Shown: positions 1 through 6,794 of the stretch, in pieces
Numbering within the stretch: position 1 is the first letter of the stretch
Layout: every line of letters begins with the position of its first letter
Source of the DNA: JBHHXG01 sp046756985
GTDB taxonomy: Bacteria > Pseudomonadota > Zetaproteobacteria > Mariprofundales > Mariprofundaceae
Direction of reading: 5' to 3'
DNA length: 15,631 bases
NCBI GenBank assembly: GCA_046756985.1
Contig: JBHHXG010000038.1
Coordinates: 1 to 15,631, forward strand
Made by a program: the position numbers and the translations under genes
Notes under the pieces: model-generated
What the model was told of the DNA's origin: nothing
Database searches by the model: none
What the model saw: only the letters and a program-made list of their open reading frames with translations

Positions 1-51
1 CGCCTCCGGCACCACGCAAGACCGGTATGTTATGGGGAGGATATGCAATGA
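1..51 (+). CDS. Possible C-terminal tail of an upstream gene (crcB-like by context only)
   Basis: Frame 1 is open from the left edge and stops with TGA at 49-51, overlapping the ATG of the next gene in an ATGA junction. The visible 16 residues are basic in the middle and not diagnostic. DUF190 genes often follow crcB (fluoride channel), and such a tight overlap would fit that pairing. The sequence itself does not identify the product, and the frame may be open by chance because only 51 bases are visible. Confidence 0.3.
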   Translation, partial: RLRHHARPVCYGEDMQ

Positions 52-380
52 TTGAGGGTTCATGCCTTCGTATCTATCTGACCGAGTCCGACCGTATTGA
101 CGGCCAGCCCGCCATGGAGGCCGTACTGACGCTTTGCCGCAATGCAGGGCTGCGCGGTGTTTCCGTGATCCGTGGCATTGAGGGCATGGGCCTGCATGGT
201 GTTCATTCAACATCCTTTTTATCCTTATCCAGCGACCTGCCCCTACTGGTTGAAGCTGTGGATAGCATCGAAAAAATTAAAGCCGCTGTAGAAATGATGC
301 GCCCGCATCTGGGCAACAGGCTTGTGGCTACCTGGCCCATATCGCTGATGCGTAGCGATGAGGAGCATGATGATGCGTGA
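48..380 (+). CDS. DUF190 family protein (PII-like fold)
   Basis: This encodes 110 residues from the ATG at 48, which has GGGGAGG at 34-40 as ribosome binding site 7 bases upstream. The ATG at 27 lacks such a site. The family hallmarks are visible: LRIYLTESDRIDG near the N terminus, RGIEGMGLHGVHS in the middle, then SSDLPLLVEAVDS and a final helix. DUF190 proteins are small, cytosolic and fold like PII signalling proteins. They are often found next to crcB fluoride channels or ion transporters, but their biochemical role is not settled. The 3' end overlaps the Crp/Fnr regulator by a few bases, so the two are probably co-translated. Assignment to the family is firm; function is unknown. Confidence 0.82.
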   Translation: MIEGSCLRIYLTESDRIDGQPAMEAVLTLCRNAGLRGVSVIRGIEGMGLHGVHSTSFLSLSSDLPLLVEAVDSIEKIKAAVEMMRPHLGNRLVATWPISLMRSDEEHDDA

Positions 381-1059
381 AATTCTGAGAAAAATCCCGC
401 TTTTCTCGGAGCTAGATGAGGCTGAGCTGGATGCTGTTGCCGCACTCGTCAGCTCGCGCGATGTACCCAAGAAGAATGTCGTGCTCCACGAAGGTGAAAT
501 GGGTGAAGCTCTGTTCATTATTCTCAAGGGATCAGTCAAGATTTCCTACTATGCTGCAGACGGGCGCGAGGTTGTGCTCTCATTGCTTGAGGAGGGCTCG
601 TTTTTTGGTGAAATGTCTCTGCTGGACAAACAACCGCGTTCGGCAACAGTCAGCACGATGGAAGATTCCAGGCTGGCGCAAATTCGCAGAAGTGACTTTG
701 AGCGACTGATGCTGGCGCAGCCTGCGCTGACACTGAAGCTGTTGTCGGAAGTCGTGACAAGACTGCGACGCACCAGCCAGGTGCTTGAACGCATCAGTAC
801 GATGGATGTGCCCCACCGGCTGTATGATTATCTCCGTGACCACTGCGGGCGCTTCGGAGAGGAAGGAGAAGATGGTTTCTTTACCCTGAAATTACCCACC
901 CATCAACTGCTTGCGGATCAGCTTTCCACCAGCCGGGAAACCATTTCCCGAGCCATCAGCACATTGAAAAAAGACAAGATTATTCTGCCCGTTGCAAATG
1001 GCAGTGAAGTCCGTATCGACAAGGATGCACTTGAAACCCTGCTGGAGGCTTTCGGCTAG
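373..1059 (+). CDS. Crp/Fnr family transcriptional regulator
   Basis: This is a cytosolic DNA-binding regulator of 228 residues from the ATG at 373. ATGs at 358, 367, 370 and 373 are in frame; AGGAG at 361-365 is best spaced (7 bases) for 373, and 370 is the next choice. Residues 1-125 form a cyclic-nucleotide-binding domain. Its phosphate-binding cassette is intact: FGE at 78-80 and RSA at 89-91, matching the Glu and Arg/Ser that hold cAMP in E. coli CRP. A dimerisation helix spans about 120-142. The C-terminal helix-turn-helix at about 174-202 carries SRETISR, with Arg188, Glu189 and Arg193 at the CRP positions that read TGTGA-type half-sites. It has one cysteine only, so it is not an FNR-type oxygen sensor with a 4Fe-4S cluster. 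It overlaps the DUF190 gene by 8 bases. Its targets cannot be read from this window. Confidence 0.88.
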   Translation: MREILRKIPLFSELDEAELDAVAALVSSRDVPKKNVVLHEGEMGEALFIILKGSVKISYYAADGREVVLSLLEEGSFFGEMSLLDKQPRSATVSTMEDSRLAQIRRSDFERLMLAQPALTLKLLSEVVTRLRRTSQVLERISTMDVPHRLYDYLRDHCGRFGEEGEDGFFTLKLPTHQLLADQLSTSRETISRAISTLKKDKIILPVANGSEVRIDKDALETLLEAFG

Positions 1060-1071
1060 CCCCAAATGCGG

Positions 1072-1099
1072 TTGACAGCCCCAGGCACACCGATATAGT
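1072..1099 (+). promoter_or_regulatory. Sigma-70-type promoter of the initiator tRNA
   Basis: A perfect -35 TTGACA (1072-1077) is followed after 16 bases by TATAGT (1094-1099). Transcription would begin about 1105-1107, a few bases before the mature tRNA. It begins 13 bases after the stop codon of the upstream regulator. Confidence 0.8.
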
Positions 1100-1112
1100 T
1101 CCGCCTCCCTGA

Positions 1113-1187
<75 letters not shown>

Positions 1188-1194
1188 AACCCAA

Positions 1195-1230
1195 GGCCCT
1201 GAAAGATATTTGTCTTTCAGGGCCTTTTTT
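1195..1230 (+). terminator. Intrinsic terminator of the tRNA unit
   Basis: A perfect 12-bp stem pairs 1195-1206 with 1213-1224. The loop is 6 bases (1207-1212), and six T residues follow at 1225-1230. It lies 8 bases after the tRNA 3' end. Confidence 0.93.
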
Positions 1231-1260
1231 GTACCGACAACAACTATTAAGCATTCTTTC

Positions 1261-1269
1261 TGATACAAT
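1261..1269 (+). promoter_or_regulatory. Candidate extended -10 promoter for the caspase-like gene
   Basis: TGATACAAT gives an extended -10 (TGn followed by TACAAT at 1264-1269). No good -35 is seen at 16-18 bases upstream, which an extended -10 can tolerate. The start site would fall near 1276, leaving a short leader that still contains the AGAGG ribosome binding site (1276-1280). The preceding terminator means this gene needs its own promoter. Confidence 0.42.
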
Positions 1270-1288
1270 GTGGATAGAGGCCTTTGTC

Positions 1289-3277
1289 ATGAAATATATC
1301 ATGAAGTCAGCGTTCGCGGTTTTTATCAGCTTGGTTTTGCTGTCAGCAGTGTTTCCAACTGCCGTGCAACCGGCCGAAGCCGGGGAACTCAAATTCAAGA
1401 GCGCGCTTACGCATCCCGGCAAGAAGTCCGATGTGACCCGTGTATTTGCCGGCTCTGAAAAATGGAAGGATTCAGGTCAAGAAATCAAGAAGGGAGTCTC
1501 GTACCGGATCACCGCTGAAGGCAAATGGAGAACTTCGCCCACCTGCAAAAACACCGGGCCCAATGGCGGAGAGGTCGCCTCTCTGATTTGTCTGTCTATT
1601 GGCCCAAAGATTATTCCGTCACTGTCCTATGGCACCCTCATCGCCCGCATTGGCGAAACAGGTACGCCATTCGGCGTCGGTGGCGAATACGAATTCACAG
1701 CCCAGCGGGATGGTATTCTGTATTTCAGGATCAATGACAAGATTGGCCTCGATAATTCCGGTGCCATGCAGGTCAAAGTCAGCCGTATTGATGCACCGGC
1801 TATCGCCAGCGGACCACCGTCATATATTCCGCCTGCCGAGACCATACCAGTACCAGCCAGGGCGCTGCACGCGCAAGACATTCAGGTGGATTTACAGACT
1901 GCCAGGGATTTCATCCGAGGTGGCTATCCGGAGAAAGCTGAAAACACCTTGAACAGAATCCTTAAGTTAAACCGGAAAAATCCTGAAGTGCGCTTTCTGC
2001 TGGGCTCGGTTGCTGAGCAGAAAGGTGATTATTCCAAAGCCATGAACAGCTATATCTATGCAGCCAAACTGAACACCAAATATCTGGAGGCTTATTATGG
2101 ATGGGCCAGAGTAGCACTGGCATCTGGCAAGGAGGAAAAGGCAATTAGGCCCTTTGGTGCAATCGTCCGTATTGAACCAGGGAATATAAAGGTTCACTAT
2201 CAGTTGGGTCGTCTTTTTCTTAAATATTATAGCAAACACAACAAAGCACGAGTACATCTACAGAAGGTGCTAGAGCTTGATCCGAACCACCGCCCCGCAC
2301 TAGAAGCGTTGATTGCTTATTACACAAAGCTTGGCCTGCAGTACAAAGTCAAGGAGTATGAGCAGCGTTTGGCTAAATTACGTCCGATACAAGCCAAAGC
2401 GCATCCAGTACAGGTTGAGACGCAACCAATACGGCAGACTGAGCGCCGCCTGCACAGGTCGGAAACAGCCTGGAGCCCGTCGCATCAGAAAACCATGTTA
2501 CAAAGATGGGCAGTGGTCATCGGTATTTCCGATTACAGGGACTCGCGTATCCCTTCGCTGCGCTATGCAGCAACAGATGCCAAGGCATTTTACACATGGT
2601 TGGTATCTCCTGGTGGCGGCAAATACGCACCAGCCAGGGTGAACCTGTTACTGAACGAGAGGGCAACAGGGAAAAATATCAAGCAGGCTTTGTATGTATG
2701 GCTTGCCCAGGCAATCGAGGAAGATCTGGTCACGATTTATTATGCAGGTCACGGATCAGCAGAGTCTCCTGACCATCCCGACAACCTCTTCCTTCTCCCG
2801 CATGACGTGCAATACGGTAATATCGCCTCCACCGGCTTTCCGATGTGGGATATTGAGACGGCCCTTAAGCGGTTTATCAGGGCCAAAAAGGTCATCGTGA
2901 TTTCCGATGCCTGCCATTCGGGCGGAATCGGACAGGCCTTCGACATCGCCAGGAGGGCCAACAAGGATGTCAAAAACAACCCCATTAACCGCGGCTTGCA
3001 GGATCTTTCCAAGGTGGGCGACGGCATTGCAGTGATCAGTGCTTCTGCCGAGAACCAGTTTTCTGTCGAAGGCCAACAGTATGGTGGTGGCCATGGCGTC
3101 TTTACCTACTACCTCATGCGTGGTCTGGAAAATGAGGCGGACTACAATAAAGACAACACTGTCACCTTGGGTGAGCTGATTCCCTATCTTTCCGAAAACG
3201 TCAGGAGAGCGACCAGAAGCAATCAAAGTCCGACAGTCGCCGGCAGATTCGACCCGGCATTGAGTATCGAGAAATAG
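1289..3277 (+). CDS. Secreted caspase-like (peptidase C14) protein with PA-IL-like domain and TPR repeats
   Basis: This encodes 662 residues from the ATG at 1289, preceded by AGAGG (1276-1280) at 8 bases. The same frame stays open back into the tRNA, but starts there are not credible. Residues 1-31 form a Sec signal peptide with cleavage likely after AEA. Residues about 33-166 resemble the PA-IL (LecA) type beta-sandwich: a KWKDSGQEIKKGVSYRI stretch, then GTLIARIG, then LYFRIND and DNSGAM. Residues about 195-365 hold four to five TPR units, for example around 233-266 and 267-300. After a charged linker, the C14 caspase domain runs from about 404 to 610. It has RWAVVIGISDY, the catalytic His488 in YYAGHG and Cys542 in SDACHSGG, so the dyad is intact. 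The protein should act in the periplasm or outside the cell. The N-terminal domain may bind glycans or surface and the TPRs protein partners. Substrate and role are unknown, and the gene stands alone. Confidence 0.85.
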   Translation: MKYIMKSAFAVFISLVLLSAVFPTAVQPAEAGELKFKSALTHPGKKSDVTRVFAGSEKWKDSGQEIKKGVSYRITAEGKWRTSPTCKNTGPNGGEVASLICLSIGPKIIPSLSYGTLIARIGETGTPFGVGGEYEFTAQRDGILYFRINDKIGLDNSGAMQVKVSRIDAPAIASGPPSYIPPAETIPVPARALHAQDIQVDLQTARDFIRGGYPEKAENTLNRILKLNRKNPEVRFLLGSVAEQKGDYSKAMNSYIYAAKLNTKYLEAYYGWARVALASGKEEKAIRPFGAIVRIEPGNIKVHYQLGRLFLKYYSKHNKARVHLQKVLELDPNHRPALEALIAYYTKLGLQYKVKEYEQRLAKLRPIQAKAHPVQVETQPIRQTERRLHRSETAWSPSHQKTMLQRWAVVIGISDYRDSRIPSLRYAATDAKAFYTWLVSPGGGKYAPARVNLLLNERATGKNIKQALYVWLAQAIEEDLVTIYYAGHGSAESPDHPDNLFLLPHDVQYGNIASTGFPMWDIETALKRFIRAKKVIVISDACHSGGIGQAFDIARRANKDVKNNPINRGLQDLSKVGDGIAVISASAENQFSVEGQQYGGGHGVFTYYLMRGLENEADYNKDNTVTLGELIPYLSENVRRATRSNQSPTVAGRFDPALSIEK

Positions 3278-3355
3278 ACGGGCTGTTCTATGTCCTCCTC
3301 CATTGCCTCTATCAGGCTTTGAAATTCCCGCCCGGTGTTTTTGCTCAGTCAGAGC

Positions 3356-3383
3356 TTGTGCAGGCAATCATTATGCCTACAGT
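3356..3383 (+). promoter_or_regulatory. Weak promoter-like elements and inverted repeat before the carbonic anhydrase gene
   Basis: In the 141-base gap after the caspase-like gene, TTGTGC (3356-3361) and TACAGT (3378-3383) are spaced 16 bases apart. An inverted repeat, AGGCA at 3362-3366 and TGCCT at 3374-3378, lies between and over them, where a repressor or activator could bind. The arms are only 5 bases, so this may be chance. I see no clear terminator for the upstream gene. Confidence 0.28.
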
Positions 3384-3418
3384 TCATGGCCAATAATTTT
3401 CTGGGAGGGGAATTCAAC

Positions 3419-4225
3419 ATGAAAAAACTGATCATCATTACCGCATCACTGATGTTGGCAGCTCCGGCTATTGCCGGCAGCCACGGCGGCCATGGAAACA
3501 CCCATGCAGAAAAAGGTGGCGGCGCTGCTTGTGAGGGTTTTGGCCCGCAAACGCCACGTGACATCGACAACACAAAAGGTGAAAACAAGGCTGTGTTCAA
3601 TATCGCACCTGCCGCATCCGACATGAACCTGTGTAACATCCATTTCCACGAAAATGCCGAGCACAAGGCAAAAGACTTCTCCATCTATGCCGGTGACGGT
3701 CATGCTGGCTACGGGAGCGGCTATCAGTGCAACATGAGCAAGCATCTGGGCAAGGCCGAACTGGCCTGGAATGGAGATGGCGTGTGCAAAAGCTCACATG
3801 GCGATCTGAAGCCGGGTGACACCATCGAGGTTCACTGGGTGCACACCACCTGTGATGTTCAGCCCGGCCCGACGCTCGGCTCCTGCCTGTCCAAGGCCTG
3901 TGCAAATCCCGAACTGCGCGTAGAGACCCAGGTGTTTACACTGGTGAGCGAGGGCGGTCTGGACTTCAACAAACTGAAAGCCGCCAGGGACCTGCCGAAG
4001 AACACCGGTACGCCTGTTGAATTCATCGGTTCGACCACCGGTCCGAAGTACTCCGAACAGGTTTGCTCTCCGTATCAGGTGACCTGGAATGTTCGCCCGA
4101 AGTGCGCCAAGCTTAACATCCATAGTGTTGGCGAATGGTGTAAAGGCAACGTTTTTAACGAAGACCATGCACATGGTGTGAGAAAGCTTGTTACTAACCC
4201 TGATCTGCTGTCCCAAATCAAGTAG
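3419..4225 (+). CDS. Delta-class carbonic anhydrase family protein, secreted
   Basis: This encodes 268 residues from the ATG at 3419, with GGGAGGGG (3403-3410) as a strong ribosome binding site 8 bases upstream. The earlier in-frame ATG at 3335 lacks one. Residues 1-19 are a signal peptide (cleavage near AIA), followed by a short His/Gly-rich stretch. The rest matches my recollection of the delta-class family first known from marine diatoms: CEGFGPQTPRDID, NLCNIHFHENAEH, GDTIEVHWVHTTCD, GPTLGSCLS and a C-terminal NVFNEDHAHGVRKLV. Candidate zinc ligands are His75, His77 and His139. Ten cysteines suggest periplasmic disulfides. It would interconvert CO2 and bicarbonate outside the cytoplasm, for carbon supply or pH. 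It has its own terminator and is convergent with phoR, so it is not part of the Pho operons. Family call is by recalled motifs, not by search. Confidence 0.8.
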   Translation: MKKLIIITASLMLAAPAIAGSHGGHGNTHAEKGGGAACEGFGPQTPRDIDNTKGENKAVFNIAPAASDMNLCNIHFHENAEHKAKDFSIYAGDGHAGYGSGYQCNMSKHLGKAELAWNGDGVCKSSHGDLKPGDTIEVHWVHTTCDVQPGPTLGSCLSKACANPELRVETQVFTLVSEGGLDFNKLKAARDLPKNTGTPVEFIGSTTGPKYSEQVCSPYQVTWNVRPKCAKLNIHSVGEWCKGNVFNEDHAHGVRKLVTNPDLLSQIK

Positions 4226-4254
4226 CTGCCGGGCTGTTTAATATTCGATGAAAG

Positions 4255-4283
4255 ACCCGTCCTCGAATGAGGGCGGGTTTTTT
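4255..4283 (+). terminator. Intrinsic terminator of the carbonic anhydrase gene
   Basis: A 10-bp stem with one G-T pair joins 4255-4264 to 4269-4278 across a GAAT loop, followed by T residues through 4283. The T tract overlaps the last bases of the convergent phoR gene. Read on the minus strand the hairpin is followed by only a short mixed T run, so it may also slow transcription leaving phoR. Confidence 0.88.
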
Positions 4284-5448
4284 ATGCTGCGTTTTCCAGG
4301 GCCAGAGGAAGAATTATTTCGGCTTGAAGGCCATGCGATTCGAGGTTGGACAAATTCAATACACCATCATTTTTTTCGACCAGCTCTTTAACAATCGCCA
4401 GTCCCAGGCCGTGGCCACCCGCCTGCCGTTCTCTTGACTTGTCTACACGGTAAAAGCGCTCGGTTACCTGAGGCAAATGCCGTTCGGGGATGCCGGGGCC
4501 TTCATCGCAAACCCGGATCAGGCAGCGATCACCTTCAACCGACATATCCAGCATTATCCGGCTCTGATCCGGCGCATAACAGATGGCATTGTCAAGTACG
4601 TTGGTCAGTGCCCTAGTCAGGCTATCGCTATTGATCGCGACTTGCATACCCTCAGCTGGCAGTGTCAGCCCGATTTGCATGGATCTGGCATCCAGCTGCG
4701 GCTTCAGCGAATCATGCACTTGCCGGATTACATCGGTGGCATTGCATGTTTGCTCCTCATTATCCCGGGTATATTGGATCTGATCGAGCGTCAGTAGCGA
4801 ATCAAGCAAGCGGTCCAGGTATTTCGCCTCATCGGCAATCACACGCGTGGCCTCGCGGCGCAACTCGGAGTCTTCGCCAAAGGATTCGATGCTTCGGGCA
4901 TAGCCAAGCAACGATGTCAGCGGTGTTTTTAGGTCATGCATCAGATTGGCCAGGAAGGTCTTGCGCTGTTTCTCCAGTTTTGCCTGCCGCGTCATATCCA
5001 CGCACAACAGCAGCGCCTGCTCCTTGCCCAACGGCGCTAGGCGCACGGCCAGCACGCGTTCGCCGATATGTATATCCGGCAGCGAGGAAGCCTCCGGTAA
5101 TCTGCGCAACGCATCGGAAAATGCCCGGTGCCACTCAGGCTCGCGGAACAGCACCAGCATGGACTGGGGCAGTTCCAGCAAGCGATCTGGCTGGAAGATT
5201 TCATTGGCCTGTGCGTTCATGGCCAGCACACGGCCCAACCGGTCAACGCGCATCACGACTTCATTAACCGCCGAGAAAAGCACATCCAGCCGCCTGCCCC
5301 GCCGTTCGAGTATATTTTCCAGATTGCCGTGCTGCTGCTGCAATTGCTGTAGTTTCAGCCTGCATTCGGCGGTTTCCCGGTGCTGCTTGCGGATATGGAT
5401 CAGGCAGGCAGCAATTGCGGCAACAAGAAGAACAGTCCAGATATTCAT
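4282..5448 (-). CDS. phoR: Phosphate regulon sensor histidine kinase PhoR
   Basis: This is a 388-residue inner-membrane kinase that phosphorylates PhoB when phosphate is scarce and removes the phosphate when it is plentiful. One hydrophobic helix (about 4-20) anchors the N terminus; there is no periplasmic sensor loop, as expected for PhoR, which senses through Pst/PhoU. A basic, Gln-rich helix (23-55) leads to a PAS domain (about 56-150). The dimerisation helix carries the phosphoacceptor His171 in MHDLKTPL, a variant of the usual SHELRTPL. The ATPase domain has the N box (NVLDNA), then DEGPGIP, and the strongly PhoR-like TERFYRVDKSR, followed by GHGLGLAIVK. The start overlaps the phoB stop by 4 bases, so the pair is translationally coupled. 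It is slightly shorter than E. coli PhoR (431), mainly at the N terminus, where one helix replaces two. Confidence 0.93.
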   Translation of the reverse strand: MNIWTVLLVAAIAACLIHIRKQHRETAECRLKLQQLQQQHGNLENILERRGRRLDVLFSAVNEVVMRVDRLGRVLAMNAQANEIFQPDRLLELPQSMLVLFREPEWHRAFSDALRRLPEASSLPDIHIGERVLAVRLAPLGKEQALLLCVDMTRQAKLEKQRKTFLANLMHDLKTPLTSLLGYARSIESFGEDSELRREATRVIADEAKYLDRLLDSLLTLDQIQYTRDNEEQTCNATDVIRQVHDSLKPQLDARSMQIGLTLPAEGMQVAINSDSLTRALTNVLDNAICYAPDQSRIMLDMSVEGDRCLIRVCDEGPGIPERHLPQVTERFYRVDKSRERQAGGHGLGLAIVKELVEKNDGVLNLSNLESHGLQAEIILPLALENAA

Positions 5449-6158
5449 TTCGATTGGGAGTCAGCCTGAAAGCGATATCCCATCCCGCGGACGGTTTCAA
5501 TGCACTCGCCCTTGCCGTGTTCGGCCAGTGCCTTGCGGAGCCGCTTGACTGCGACATCAACGGTGCGTTCCTCCACGAATACATCCCTGCCCCAGACATG
5601 ATCAAGCAGGTATTCGCGACTGCGGACCTTGCCCGGCTTTTTCATCAGCATATGCAACAGCCTGAACTCAATAGGTCGTAATGAAAGTGGCTTTCCACTG
5701 ATTCGCACTTCCGGGGCCTCGGGATCAACTTCGACATCAGCGTGTTTCAGCACCCCGGCCGGCGTCCGGCTGCGACGCAACAGTGCCTGTACCCGTGCCA
5801 CCAGCTCTTCCGGCTCAAACGGCTTGGTCAGATAATCATCCGCTCCCTCATTCAGTCCCTGAACCTTGTCCGCCGTCATACCCAGGGCCGTCACCATCAG
5901 CACAGGCGTCTTCTCCTCTTTCTGCCGGCCTTTCAGCCAGCGCAGCACCTGCATGCCATCCCTGCCCGGCAACATGCGATCCAGAATGACCAGACGCCAC
6001 GTTCGATCTTGCAGCAGTTGCATAGCCTCATTGCCATTGCCACAGATTTCTGAAAACAGCCCGATTGAGCGCAAATGCAGTTCAATCAGCCGCGCAATGG
6101 CGGCATCATCCTCGACAATCAGAACTTCAGCTTGCTGATCCGGCATCTCAGCACCCAT
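5445..6158 (-). CDS. phoB: Phosphate regulon response regulator PhoB
   Basis: This encodes 237 residues of the OmpR/PhoB class. The receiver domain (about 10-125) has the acidic residues Glu16-Asp17-Asp18, the phosphoacceptor Asp60 in ILDRMLPG, Thr90 and Lys112 (TKPFEP). The winged-helix domain (about 145-235) contains RPIEFRLLHMLMKKPGKV, then DHVWG, then RTVDVAVKRLRKAL and TVRGMGYRF, all close to E. coli PhoB. Phosphorylated PhoB binds Pho boxes such as those proposed at 6770-6812. The start is uncertain: ATGs at 6158 and 6146 are both short of an ideal ribosome binding site. The frame remains open to 6248, but that would run into the preceding gene. It lies 46 bases downstream of the cyclic-nucleotide-like gene on the same strand and is probably co-transcribed with it. 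Confidence 0.93.
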   Translation of the reverse strand: MGAEMPDQQAEVLIVEDDAAIARLIELHLRSIGLFSEICGNGNEAMQLLQDRTWRLVILDRMLPGRDGMQVLRWLKGRQKEEKTPVLMVTALGMTADKVQGLNEGADDYLTKPFEPEELVARVQALLRRSRTPAGVLKHADVEVDPEAPEVRISGKPLSLRPIEFRLLHMLMKKPGKVRSREYLLDHVWGRDVFVEERTVDVAVKRLRKALAEHGKGECIETVRGMGYRFQADSQSK

Positions 6159-6204
6159 CCTGAGATAGGCAACCCCTGAAGACAAGCTGGTCGCGACATC
6201 CAGG

Positions 6205-6723
6205 TTATTTTCTCCCCAGTGCAAACTCGTGCATGGCCGCATATTCAACTTCCAGCTTCAACGCCATCCGTGAAAGCAGGCGGAACATAAACCGAAGCAT
6301 CTGATTGCCGAGTGATGGATGTTCGAGGGTCAGCACGTTGAAATAGGCCCGATCAATCATCAGTACGACAAGATTGGATTCGGCCTGGATGGTTGCGGAA
6401 TGAGAGCGGTCCTCATCCAGAAATGAAAACAGTCCGAACACATCGGCTGGCCCGAGGGTTTCAAAGTTGTGGCCTGCCCGGTCGGATACAGACACCTTGC
6501 CATCAAGAATCAGGTACATCTCGTTGTTGGATGGCTCGCCGACGGTATAAATCCGCGTGCTTTCAGTAATATGGCGTTCAATAAAGCAGGAAAACAGCAG
6601 CATGGCTTCCCTTTCGCCAAGCTCCTGGGCAATGGGCATCGTGCGGAAGCGCATAAAATTTGCGTTGGCCACTATTGAGGCTTCGTCACCAACTTCCGGC
6701 CGGTCATAATTTAATATCATCAT
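6205..6723 (-). CDS. Single-domain cyclic-nucleotide-binding-like protein at the head of the phoBR operon
   Basis: This encodes 172 residues from the ATG at 6723, with an AAAGGGG ribosome binding site 7 bases upstream; upstream in-frame starts would run through the Pho control region. It has a Crp-type beta-roll at about 30-130 (VGEPSNNEMYLILDGKVSVS, then ADVFGLFSFLDE, then HSATI) and a long C-helix (about 136-160). It then ends without a helix-turn-helix, so it is unlikely to bind DNA itself. In the phosphate-binding cassette the ribose-contacting Glu is Leu98 and the phosphate-binding Arg appears to be His108 after a one-residue insertion, so classical cAMP binding is doubtful. No signal peptide or membrane helix is seen. 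Its position before phoB and under a Pho-box-like element suggests a role in phosphate signalling, perhaps as a ligand- or protein-binding modulator. That role is inference. Confidence 0.82.
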   Translation of the reverse strand: MMILNYDRPEVGDEASIVANANFMRFRTMPIAQELGEREAMLLFSCFIERHITESTRIYTVGEPSNNEMYLILDGKVSVSDRAGHNFETLGPADVFGLFSFLDEDRSHSATIQAESNLVVLMIDRAYFNVLTLEHPSLGNQMLRFMFRLLSRMALKLEVEYAAMHEFALGRK

Positions 6724-6769
6724 ATTTCTACCCCTTTCTCTTTGTTGAGAGAAAGCCTGCGAGGCAAAT

Positions 6770-6787
6770 GTGACCATTTGATGACAC
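6770..6787 (-). promoter_or_regulatory. Putative Pho box facing the cNMP-like/phoB/phoR operon
   Basis: On the minus strand two 7-base direct repeats, GTGTCAT (6787-6781) and TGGTCAC (6776-6770), are separated by CAAA. This matches the 7+4+7 design of PhoB sites (consensus CTGTCAT with A/T-rich spacing). It lies 47 bases upstream of the ATG at 6723. I see no convincing -10 after it. Confidence 0.55.
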
Positions 6788-6794
6788 CGTAGCT

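Noticed and set aside
2756..3367. 203-codon open frame on the minus strand
   Set aside because: It lies antisense to the caspase domain, shows no recognisable motif or ribosome binding site, and is explained by the codon pattern of the real gene.
4662..5548. Two roughly 200-codon plus-strand open frames opposite phoR and phoB
   Set aside because: They are shadow frames rich in Arg, Ser, Pro and Cys; the minus strand encodes clear PhoR and PhoB motifs.
6159..6248. Longer PhoB start at 6248
   Set aside because: It would overlap the end of the preceding gene by 44 bases and add 30 residues absent from PhoB proteins.
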